From Candidatus Enterococcus moelleringii (lineage in GTDB: Bacteria > Bacillota > Bacilli > Lactobacillales > Enterococcaceae), in NCBI RefSeq assembly GCF_017377575.1, contig NZ_JAFREM010000018.1, positions 310,001 to 374,000 on the forward strand: a stretch of 64,000 nucleotides of DNA, written 5' to 3'. Made by a program: the position numbers and the translations under genes. The notes beneath the pieces are model-generated. The model was not told where the DNA came from and did not search any database. It saw nothing but the letters and a program-made list of their open reading frames with translations. Of the stretch, positions 51,908-59,278 are shown piece by piece (within the stretch, counting starts at the first letter, position 1; each line of letters starts with the position of its first letter).

Positions 51908-53236
51908 ATGAAAAAATATGATGCTATTGTGATTGGCGGCGGCCCTGGTGGAACTGCGGCGGCTTACTCCCTGAAAGAACAAGGGAAAACAGTCGCTGTG
52001 ATCGAAGCCGATCTTTGGGGCGGAACTTGTCCAAATCGCGGCTGTGACCCCAAAAAGATTTTAATGAGTGCGGTGGAAGCCAAAGCAAGAGTTGAGAAGC
52101 TGAACGGTAAAGGATTTGAAGCGTCACCGGAAATTCATTGGGAAGAATTGATGGCCTTTAAACGCACCTACACCGATTCCATTCCCAGTGGTACGAAAAG
52201 CGGGATCGAAGAAGCTGAAATCGACGCTTATGACGGCCAAGCTGAGTTTGTGGATGCTCATACGATTGAAGTGGCCGACGAACGCTTGGAAGCCAAGCAA
52301 TTTTTGATTGCTACCGGTCAGCGTCCTTCCTTGTTGCCCGTGGATGGCCAAGAGTACTTGCAAACTAGTACTGACTTTTTGAATTTAGCTAAATTGCCTG
52401 AACGAATTACTTTCATTGGGGCGGGCTATATTGCCTTCGAACTAGCAACGATTGCTAACGCAGCTGGGGCTGAAGTGCATGTCATTCAACACAATGATCA
52501 GCCGCTGAAGGGTTTTGACAAAGAGTTGGCAATGGACTTAACCAAGCACTTAGAAGAAAAGGGCATTACCTTCCACTTTAATGTTGATGTGGACAAAGTC
52601 GAAGCGATCGATCCTGGCTACCGCTTAACCGCTGAGAATTTTGAACTGGAAACCGACATGGTTGTCGTAGCAGCCGGGCGTGTTCCAAATATCGAAGCCT
52701 TGAAGTTAGACAATGCTCAACTGGAGTATACGAAAAAAGGTATCACGGTGGATGATCATTTAAGAACCAGCCAGGAGCATATCTTTGCTTGCGGCGATGT
52801 CTTGGATAAATCTCATCCGAAGCTGACCCCGGTTTCTGGTTTTGAAGCTTCCTATGTGGTGAAGGCGATGAATGGTGAGACAGAACCGATTCACTATCCG
52901 TTAATTCCATCGGTTGTCTTTGGCGATCAACGTCTAGCCCGGATTGGTTTGAGTGAAAAAGAATTAAGCGAAAATAGTGAAAAATACCATAGCGAAACTA
53001 TGGACCTAGGCAGCTGGTTTACTTATTTCCGGGTGAATGATAAGGGCGCGAAGATCAAATTTGTTTATGATGAAGAGGATCGGATTGTGGCAATTACTTG
53101 CTTGAATGAAATGGCGGATGAACTGATCAACTATTTCAACCTGATTTTGGAAAAACAAATGACTCATGAAGAAATCGCCGACTATGTGTTTGCTTATCCA
53201 ACACCAGCCAGCGACTTAGAATATTTTATCAAGTAG
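51908..53236 (+). CDS. FAD/NAD(P)-dependent disulfide reductase (glutathione reductase-like)
   Basis: 442 residues. FAD-binding GGGPGGTAAAY at the N-terminus, redox-active disulfide GGTCPNRGCDPKK (Cys41, Cys46), NAD(P) loop GAGYIAFELA, FACGDV second FAD motif, and a C-terminal dimer domain. The usual C-terminal catalytic HPT reads YPT (FAYPTPASDL), so the acid-base histidine is replaced by tyrosine. That departs from true glutathione reductases. It is third in the transporter operon, 35 bases after the ATPase, with AGGAGG. A role in reducing an imported thiol is an inference. Confidence 0.85.
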   Translation: MKKYDAIVIGGGPGGTAAAYSLKEQGKTVAVIEADLWGGTCPNRGCDPKKILMSAVEAKARVEKLNGKGFEASPEIHWEELMAFKRTYTDSIPSGTKSGIEEAEIDAYDGQAEFVDAHTIEVADERLEAKQFLIATGQRPSLLPVDGQEYLQTSTDFLNLAKLPERITFIGAGYIAFELATIANAAGAEVHVIQHNDQPLKGFDKELAMDLTKHLEEKGITFHFNVDVDKVEAIDPGYRLTAENFELETDMVVVAAGRVPNIEALKLDNAQLEYTKKGITVDDHLRTSQEHIFACGDVLDKSHPKLTPVSGFEASYVVKAMNGETEPIHYPLIPSVVFGDQRLARIGLSEKELSENSEKYHSETMDLGSWFTYFRVNDKGAKIKFVYDEEDRIVAITCLNEMADELINYFNLILEKQMTHEEIADYVFAYPTPASDLEYFIK

Positions 53237-53277
53237 AAAAGATAGGCTTTTAACGCGAGTTTGTGAAGCCTTTTTAA

Positions 53278-53306
53278 AAACAGAGGATTTCCTCTGTTTT
53301 TTTCTT
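53278..53306 (+). terminator. Terminator of the transporter-reductase operon
   Basis: AACAGAGG and CCTCTGTT form a short stem followed by seven T. Confidence 0.85.
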
Positions 53307-53353
53307 TTAGTTTATGCTAAAGTGTACGAAAATATGTTCCCGTGGTGAGAAGA

Positions 53354-54040
53354 ATGAAGACAGAATTAACGCAAGATATGGAAAAAGCCTTGTACTACTA
53401 TTGCATGGAGCTGGGTGCTTTGGTAGTAGAAGAGGTTTCGATGCCCCAAGAACAGGGGATTGTTGATACGTTAGCGTGCTTTTTCAAAGAAGAAAGCTTT
53501 GAATGGCGCTGCTACGAGCTGAAGGTGACTAAAGCCGATTTTCGCTCCAAAGCCAAATTATCCTTTATCGGTCATTACAATTATTTTGTTTTGCCGGAGG
53601 TTTTGTACGAAGCGGTGAAAGAAGAAATTCCCGCCGAGATTGGCGTCATGGTTTATCGTCCTTATGACAATATCGAAGAAGAAATGCGAGCCAAAGGAAC
53701 CTTTGTGATTGTTCGCAAGCCGGTGCGTCAGGAGCTGCAGGTGGCAGAATTAGCTTTGACCCAGCGTTTTATGGCGTCAATGTTCCGGGAAGTTCGCAAA
53801 GCCAAACGGATGGACTATGGCACCTCCTTTTTTTCTACCGAGCAGTTGTATAAAGAATTACGCAAACGCAGCCTGGAAAAAGATCATTTAGGTGGAGGCA
53901 ATTATTACCAGCGCTTTATTGAAGATGTGCAAAATGAACGGGTGGCTAGTTTGGAAGAAGAGCTGGCGGCCTTGCAGCAAGATTATGACTTTTTGAAACG
54001 GCAACGGCAAATCCGCCGACCGACAGAACCTTTGGAGTGA
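53354..54040 (+). CDS. PD-(D/E)XK nuclease-like protein (MmcB/sce7726-like)
   Basis: 228 residues. The first 100 residues show a restriction-like core: IVDTLACF (Asp38), then YELKVTK (Glu55-x-Lys57), then SKAKLSFIGHYNYFVLP. This resembles the MmcB/sce7726 class of small nuclease-like proteins. The second half is helical with a coiled-coil tail (LEEELAALQQDYDFLKRQ). ATG 53354 is chosen over GTG 53342. It is four bases from the next gene, so the two form a pair. Confidence 0.65.
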   Translation: MKTELTQDMEKALYYYCMELGALVVEEVSMPQEQGIVDTLACFFKEESFEWRCYELKVTKADFRSKAKLSFIGHYNYFVLPEVLYEAVKEEIPAEIGVMVYRPYDNIEEEMRAKGTFVIVRKPVRQELQVAELALTQRFMASMFREVRKAKRMDYGTSFFSTEQLYKELRKRSLEKDHLGGGNYYQRFIEDVQNERVASLEEELAALQQDYDFLKRQRQIRRPTEPLE

Positions 54041-54044
54041 GTGT

Positions 54045-54965
54045 ATGTATTATCCTTATTTAAGAGGCAAGCAGTTTGACCTGTTGGCTTTGACGGCCTT
54101 AATTCAGGCTAAGCGCTGGTCGCCGAAAGTTATGCCGATTATTGAGCCGGTGCGGGATTCGGCGACGCTGAAGAAAACGATAGAGCTGTTTGATCAAAAA
54201 AGCCTGCCATTATATATAGTAGAGAATCCTCAAGTCGGCACCTTCAAGCTGTTCAATGAAAAAAAGCATCTATGGAGCTTGTCAAAAGACTCGACGGTTA
54301 AACGTGCGCGGATTGTGACAGAAGCCGACCTGAAGCCAGCGGATCTGTTCTTGTTTAATGAACATTCCCCGCGATCGGTTCAGGATATCCAGCATTTGAT
54401 GGATTTGAAGGCCCAGATGGTGATTCCCGATCAGGGACGTTTTCGCATCTTGCCGGCGGAAGAGCGGATTTTATTACGGGAAGCGTTTCAGCCTCGCAAA
54501 CATGTTGCTGATTATGGAATAAAAGAGGATGACTTTTTCACTGACAATCATTTATACTATTTAGAGGATGGCTTTGCCGGTTATAGCGATTATACGATTG
54601 AAGGCAGCCGCTACTTTGACAAGGGCGGACCTAGTCGGGCGATTGCCATTCATATTACGTATTTTGATGCTTACTTGAACCTTCGAGTGAAGCATTTTGT
54701 TTCCGACACCAATGATTCAGCCAAGGATCAAGGCTTGAAGTTCGCCGAGGCCTTGAACAAATTGGGCCGCTGGTATCGGCGAAATCAAGATCAGGTATTG
54801 TTTACAATGGGTTTACAGGAGTTGCTGAATTACGAAAATGAAGGAAAATTTCCAGGTTTAGGCACCATCAAAAAATGGTCGCTGGCCCATCACTTGGAGC
54901 TGTTAGGCAGCTTCTTGGAGCAGGGGGATCACTGGATGAAAGGGATGGAGCAGCATGGGGTATGA
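54045..54965 (+). CDS. sce7725-like (Beta-protein-type) family protein
   Basis: 306 residues. The beginning MYYPYLRGKQFDLLAL and PIIEPVRDS match the sce7725/Beta-protein family as I remember it. No catalytic motif is evident. Members are often beside a small nuclease-like gene, as here, which suggests a two-part module; defence or repair roles are guesses. GTGAGTG is just upstream of ATG 54045. The last 11 bases overlap the next gene. Confidence 0.6.
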   Translation: MYYPYLRGKQFDLLALTALIQAKRWSPKVMPIIEPVRDSATLKKTIELFDQKSLPLYIVENPQVGTFKLFNEKKHLWSLSKDSTVKRARIVTEADLKPADLFLFNEHSPRSVQDIQHLMDLKAQMVIPDQGRFRILPAEERILLREAFQPRKHVADYGIKEDDFFTDNHLYYLEDGFAGYSDYTIEGSRYFDKGGPSRAIAIHITYFDAYLNLRVKHFVSDTNDSAKDQGLKFAEALNKLGRWYRRNQDQVLFTMGLQELLNYENEGKFPGLGTIKKWSLAHHLELLGSFLEQGDHWMKGMEQHGV

Positions 54966-55608
54966 AGATAAGGATTACGTCACTCGGATGGCTAAACAGG
55001 CCGGCGAGGTATTAGGCGGATTGTTAGGGAAAAAGGATGCGGAAGAAATTCTGTCCTTTGGGGAAGAAAAGCGAGCTAGTGATACACTGGTGGATGCGAT
55101 TATTTTGCGTAAGACCGTCAAAGCAGACATTCCAGAAATATTGGTAATTTTTGAAGATGCTAAAAATTACTTGAAGGAGCAAGGCTCACCGCAATGGCAG
55201 GATGGCCATGGTCCGACTGAAGACTCAATTTTAAAAGATATGGCGTCCGATGCCAGCTATGTACTGGTTCAAAATGAAGCCATTATCGGCACGATTGCTC
55301 TAGTAGGCGGCGTCGACCCAGTTTATGAAGCAATTGAAGGCGAATGGCAAGGTGATTTAGACTATGTGTCGCTTCATCGGGTAGCTGTCAGCCAAAGAAC
55401 TCGCAGTAAAGGTCTTGGGAAGGTTCTGCTGGAACAGTCGATCGAAAAAGCGAAAGAATTAGGCTATCAGGATATTCGGATTGATACCTATCCGGCCAAC
55501 AAACCGATGCTGCGCTTAATTGATAAGGTTGGTTTCAGCTACTGCGGCATGGTACAGTTTCCTTTTAAACATGGAGAGCGGAAAGCTTTTCAACTATTAA
55601 TCCAATAA
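54955..55608 (+). CDS. GNAT acetyltransferase with an extra N-terminal helical domain (DUF6483-like)
   Basis: 217 residues. The first 50 residues (YEDKDYVTRMAKQAGEVLGG and LLGKKDAEEI) look like a DUF6483-type domain. From about 50 (ILRKTVKADIPEIL) runs an ordinary GNAT acetyltransferase with acetyl-CoA loop RVAVSQRTRSKGLGKVLLEQ and IDTYPANKPMLRLIDKVGF. GNATs of this type usually start at that point, so this appears to be a fusion. GGAG precedes ATG 54955. It overlaps sce7725 and is presumably co-translated. Confidence 0.7.
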   Translation: MGYEDKDYVTRMAKQAGEVLGGLLGKKDAEEILSFGEEKRASDTLVDAIILRKTVKADIPEILVIFEDAKNYLKEQGSPQWQDGHGPTEDSILKDMASDASYVLVQNEAIIGTIALVGGVDPVYEAIEGEWQGDLDYVSLHRVAVSQRTRSKGLGKVLLEQSIEKAKELGYQDIRIDTYPANKPMLRLIDKVGFSYCGMVQFPFKHGERKAFQLLIQ

Positions 55609-55610
55609 TA

Positions 55611-55666
55611 AAAAGCCATGATTCAGCTAGCAAAGGTGTTGCTTCAGCTGCTGGATCATGGCTTTT
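55611..55666. terminator. Hairpin shared by convergent genes
   Basis: AAAAGCCATGAT and CAGC pair with GCTG and ATCATGGCTTTT. The right arm is inside the last codons of the convergent guanylate-kinase-like gene. Few T follow, so strength is uncertain. Confidence 0.6.
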
Positions 55667-56172
55667 AATGGCTGTTCCCCATCAATTTTGATTAAGTCCG
55701 GCAATTTTTCCAGCTCCGGATAGCGTTTTTGTTCTTCAGTGAATAATTCCAAGCGGCGGGTAATTTCTTCTTGAGGTGCTTGGCGTTTTTTCAAACGTTG
55801 ATGAATGGTCTCTTTTGAAACATCAATTAGAACCGGCACGACCGTTGAGCCAAAGCTGCGCCGCAAATTCCAAAAACCCGGCATCGTGATCGGGTCATAG
55901 CAGTCGCCTTTTTCTAGTGCTCTTTGAATACTGATCTTGGCAATTCCATAATAGTGGTGATCGTAACGATCATATTCAGCAAAGGCCTCTGCTTGAATCA
56001 TTTCTTCAAAAACTTCTTTAGAGACAAAATGATAATCCACCTCATCTTTTTCCCCTGAGCGTTTAGGCCGGGTGGTGTAGGAGATGATTTTTTGTTCTAG
56101 GGAAAAACAGCTATCGGCCAAAGTCGTTTTTCCGGAACCGCTGGGACCGATGAATAAATAGCAGCGTGACAT
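55627..56172 (-). CDS. Guanylate-kinase-like P-loop protein
   Basis: 181 residues. P-loop GPSGSGKTT at 7-15, SYTTRPKRSGEKDEVDYHFV (20 residues, GMP-binding region) and a lid-like region (RLKKRQAPQEEITRRLELF). The GMP-site residues suggest nucleotide kinase activity, but it is shorter and more divergent than housekeeping Gmk, which is usually next to rpoZ. I chose ATG 56172 since AGGAGG lies directly upstream; a start at 56211 lacks one. Confidence 0.7.
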   Translation of the reverse strand: MSRCYLFIGPSGSGKTTLADSCFSLEQKIISYTTRPKRSGEKDEVDYHFVSKEVFEEMIQAEAFAEYDRYDHHYYGIAKISIQRALEKGDCYDPITMPGFWNLRRSFGSTVVPVLIDVSKETIHQRLKKRQAPQEEITRRLELFTEEQKRYPELEKLPDLIKIDGEQPLKAMIQQLKQHLC

Positions 56173-56338
56173 ATTTTCGCCTCCTTGCTCATGATAAATT
56201 TGGACTGACATCTTTTATCCAGTATAAAGAAAAGTCCGGCTTTCAGCCAGCGACTTGCTGAGGAATGTTGAATAAGCATTGCCAACCAGGGCAAAATACC
56301 GGAGAATAGAAGAAAAGAATTAAGGGAGCAGAAGATAA

Positions 56339-56980
56339 ATGGATACTATTCATCAGCAGCAATACGCGCAAGCTGCAAAAACCCTAAGTAAAAAACTAGA
56401 ACGGCGCAATTTTCAGCCGATTATTTGCCAGACATTGGCTGAAGCAAAGGAGAAAGCGCTGGAACTGATCGAATCCAACAAAGTTGTGGGTTTTGGGGGA
56501 TCAATCACCTTGGCGCAATCAGGAATCATCCCAGCACTTTATGATCGCGGCCAGCCGATGATTGATCGGGAAAAAGCAAAGGATATGGCAGAAAAGCATT
56601 GTTTAATGAAGCAAGCTCTAACCGCTGACTATTTCTTGACGAGCATTAATGGTATTTCGGAGGATGGCCAGCTGGTGAATATTGATAATGTCGGCAATCG
56701 GGTCGCGGCAATTACCTATGGTCCGGATAGAGTATTGGCCTTCGTTGGGATGAATAAGGTTTACGGCGATCTGGAAACAACGATTGAAATGGTTCGCAAA
56801 CGGGCGGCTCCCCTGAACTCCTTTCGCATCGGGCTGGAGCATACTCCCTGTGTGAAGAGAGGCTTTTGCGGGGATTGCTTGAATGAGGAATGTATTTGCA
56901 ACACGATTGCTGTGACCCGCAGATCGTGGATACCAGAGCGGATAACCATTTTTTTGATTTTACAAAACTATGGTTTATAA
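56339..56980 (+). CDS. LUD-domain protein (LutC/YkgG-like)
   Basis: 213 residues. A LUD (DUF162) fold with KVVGFGGSITLAQSG, DYFLTSINGISEDGQLVNID and GMNKVYGD. In the lactate-utilisation pathway the LutC-type protein works with iron-sulfur LutA/LutB; no such genes are adjacent here. The C-terminus has a cysteine cluster (CVKRGFCGDCLNEECIC) that could bind metal and is seen in stand-alone members. Own upstream region with GGGAG; followed by a terminator. Confidence 0.85.
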   Translation: MDTIHQQQYAQAAKTLSKKLERRNFQPIICQTLAEAKEKALELIESNKVVGFGGSITLAQSGIIPALYDRGQPMIDREKAKDMAEKHCLMKQALTADYFLTSINGISEDGQLVNIDNVGNRVAAITYGPDRVLAFVGMNKVYGDLETTIEMVRKRAAPLNSFRIGLEHTPCVKRGFCGDCLNEECICNTIAVTRRSWIPERITIFLILQNYGL

Positions 56981-56991
56981 TACTTAACTAA

Positions 56992-57037
56992 AAAGGTTAC
57001 TATTTTAAGTTTTTACTTAAGACAGTGGCCTTTTTTT
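56992..57037 (+). terminator. Terminator after the LUD-domain gene
   Basis: Imperfect stem: AAAGG, ACT, TTAAGT pairs with ACTTAA, AGT, CCTTT; a seven-base T run follows. Confidence 0.75.
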
Positions 57038-57047
57038 GTAGATTGCT

Positions 57048-57087
57048 TTGACAGAAGAGTGCTGCTGGTTTAAACTACAACTGTAGT
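57048..57087 (+). promoter_or_regulatory. Promoter and BlaI-type operator of the blaI-blaR1-pbp operon
   Basis: TTGACA (57048-57053), 17-base spacer, TAAACT (57071-57076). ACTACAACTGTAGT at 57074-57087 contains TACA-N2-TGTA, the BlaI/MecI/CopY half-site arrangement, and covers the -10 edge and probable start site. This fits autorepression by the first gene of the operon. Confidence 0.8.
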
Positions 57088-57105
57088 TCTAATGGAGGAA
57101 GTTTA

Positions 57106-57495
57106 ATGAAAAAGGAAATCAATATCACGGAATCGGAGCTGAAGGTAATGGAGGTTGTTTGGCAAATGGACGCCATCAGCTCTAAGGAAATCAATCAACG
57201 GCTAGAAGAAACGGAAGGCTGGAATCCCAATACGATTCGCACCCTGTTAACTCGTTTGGAGCAAAAACAAGTCATCAGCCATACCAAATCAGGGCGGATG
57301 TACATCTATAGTGCCCAGGTTCCGCGAGATTATTTTGTCAAACAGGAAAGCCGAAAATTTGTTCAAAAGTTTTTTGGCGGCAAAGTCAGTGAATTGGTGA
57401 TGAACTTTGTCCAAGAAGATGTGATGGACCAAACAGAAATTGAAAAACTGCGCAGCTTACTAGAGGAGCGAGATGATGATGACTCAGCAAATTGA
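57106..57495 (+). CDS. blaI: BlaI/MecI-family transcriptional repressor
   Basis: 129 residues. Winged helix ITESELKVMEVVWQMDAISS, then NPNTIRTLLTRLEQKQVISHTK for DNA recognition, and a C-terminal dimerisation part. The cleavage region by which the co-sensor inactivates MecI-type repressors would lie near residues 100-105 (NFVQEDV). It overlaps blaR1 by 23 bases. Its target site is the TACA-N2-TGTA operator in front of it. CopY-type metal-binding cysteines are absent, supporting a beta-lactam-type regulator. Confidence 0.92.
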   Translation: MKKEINITESELKVMEVVWQMDAISSKEINQRLEETEGWNPNTIRTLLTRLEQKQVISHTKSGRMYIYSAQVPRDYFVKQESRKFVQKFFGGKVSELVMNFVQEDVMDQTEIEKLRSLLEERDDDDSAN

Positions 57496-59248
57496 ACAGT
57501 TCTTGCTTACTAATATATCCATGGCGATTTTCTTTGCCAGTTTATTGCTGCTGCGGAAAGTATTTGGGAAACGTCTGAGTCCGCGATTGAGAGGGGCTTT
57601 CTGGTATCTGCCTTTTTTAAGTTTGCTCTTTTTGATTCCTAATCAACCATTCCGGCAACTGAGTGAGTATCTGCGCTATAATTATGGCACAAAAATATAT
57701 TTCCCGGACCAGTTGGGATCATCCAACAGTGGTGAAGCTGGCGGGGAAGCACTCTCCTTAGCTAAAGGCTGGATGAACGATTATTCGTTGGCAGCAAACC
57801 AGCCTAACTTTGTTTTTTTCTTGCAGATTTTTGCCGTCGTTTGGTTAATCGGTATGGTCATCAGAGCAGGAATGATTCTTTTTTCTTATTATTCACTGCA
57901 TAGGTTGATAGTATCCGGCCAAGTGCTGGACAGCGATAGAATCAACCGTGCACTAAGCAGAGCACAAAGGACGCTGCATTATCAGTCGCCGGTACAAGTG
58001 ATTGCTTCAACAGAAATCCAAACGCCGGCAACCAGCGGAATGTTTCGTCCGGTGATTTTATTGCCAGAAGCCTTTAGTGAAGAAGCCTCGGAAGAACAGC
58101 TATATTTAATTTTCATGCACGAGTTGGGGCATCACAAAAACAAAGACTTCTATCAGCAAACCTTGTTTTTGCTTTTTACCATCATCTTTTGGTACAATCC
58201 CTTGATTCACTGGATGAATCAAGCGGCCGCCAAGGATCGGGAAGTGGCTTGCGATCATCTCGTCATGGCTCATTTGGCGAAAAAGGAAATCACCGCTTAC
58301 GGACACGCCCTCTTAAATAGTGTAGTCCAAAAGCCGACTCACCAGCTGGTGGCCTTTTCTGACAATCACAAAGGACTGACGGAACGAATTCAATTTATCG
58401 CAGCGTATCAGAAAGAAAAGAAGTTTCCGCTGCTTCAAGGATTGAGTATTTTATTGCTGATCATCAGTGTTTTTGTGGCGGTTCCTCAAAGTGAAGGGAC
58501 GCAAAAGGCATCGCTGCTGAAGGATGCAGGGGTGATCAAAATCTTCGCTGATCGAGCGTTTGCTGATGACAGTTTGAATTCGTTGGTTTTATATGATGAG
58601 GAAGCCCGGCAATACAGCATTTACAATGAAGCGGCTGCCTATCAGCGCTTTTCTCCCGACAGCACCTACAAGCTGTGGAGCGGACTGTTCGGGCTAAAAC
58701 ATGAGTTAATTCAGCCGGAACAAAATCAATTAGCCTGGGATGGCACAGAGTATCCTTTTGCTGCTTGGAATCAAGATCAAGGATTAAGCGAGGCCTTTAC
58801 CAACTCCACTAACTGGTATTTCCAGCAGTTGGATCAAAAATTGGGTAAAGCCACGTTGACTGAGGAATTTAAAGCCGTGAACTATGGCAACGCTAGTTTA
58901 CTGGGATCAGTGGACGACTATTGGTTGGAATCCTCTTTAAAAATCGCACCGATTGAACAGGTTCAACTTTTAAAGCAGCTGATAAACCACGAACTAGCTT
59001 TCTCTGACCAAGATGTTCAAACCATCAAAGAGGCCATGAAACTGGAATCCGGTGAAGGATATACTCTTTATGGGAAGACCGGCACCGGACAAAGACAAGG
59101 ACAGGATAATCGCGGCTGGTTTGTCGGTTTTATCGAAGCCAAGGGCCAAACCCATTACTTTGCCTGTCATTTGCAGCAAGAGGGAACGTCTGGTCAATCA
59201 GCTGCGGCTGAAACATTGAGAATATTGCGCGAAAACGCCATTTACTAA
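57473..59248 (+). CDS. blaR1: BlaR1/MecR1-type beta-lactam sensor-transducer with M56 peptidase
   Basis: 591 residues. N-terminal membrane segments enclose an M56 zinc protease with HELGH (His216) and the follow-up KDREVACDHLV. After a further helix near 325-345, an extracellular penicillin-sensing transpeptidase-like domain has SPDSTYK (Ser397), NSTNWYFQQ and GKTGTG (Lys535). Acylation of the serine by a beta-lactam is known to trigger the protease and derepress the operon in staphylococci. All the key residues are intact. Confidence 0.92.
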   Translation: MMMTQQIEQFLLTNISMAIFFASLLLLRKVFGKRLSPRLRGAFWYLPFLSLLFLIPNQPFRQLSEYLRYNYGTKIYFPDQLGSSNSGEAGGEALSLAKGWMNDYSLAANQPNFVFFLQIFAVVWLIGMVIRAGMILFSYYSLHRLIVSGQVLDSDRINRALSRAQRTLHYQSPVQVIASTEIQTPATSGMFRPVILLPEAFSEEASEEQLYLIFMHELGHHKNKDFYQQTLFLLFTIIFWYNPLIHWMNQAAAKDREVACDHLVMAHLAKKEITAYGHALLNSVVQKPTHQLVAFSDNHKGLTERIQFIAAYQKEKKFPLLQGLSILLLIISVFVAVPQSEGTQKASLLKDAGVIKIFADRAFADDSLNSLVLYDEEARQYSIYNEAAAYQRFSPDSTYKLWSGLFGLKHELIQPEQNQLAWDGTEYPFAAWNQDQGLSEAFTNSTNWYFQQLDQKLGKATLTEEFKAVNYGNASLLGSVDDYWLESSLKIAPIEQVQLLKQLINHELAFSDQDVQTIKEAMKLESGEGYTLYGKTGTGQRQGQDNRGWFVGFIEAKGQTHYFACHLQQEGTSGQSAAAETLRILRENAIY

Positions 59249-59278
59249 TTTAGGTTAAACAGAAGGGAACAACAACTT

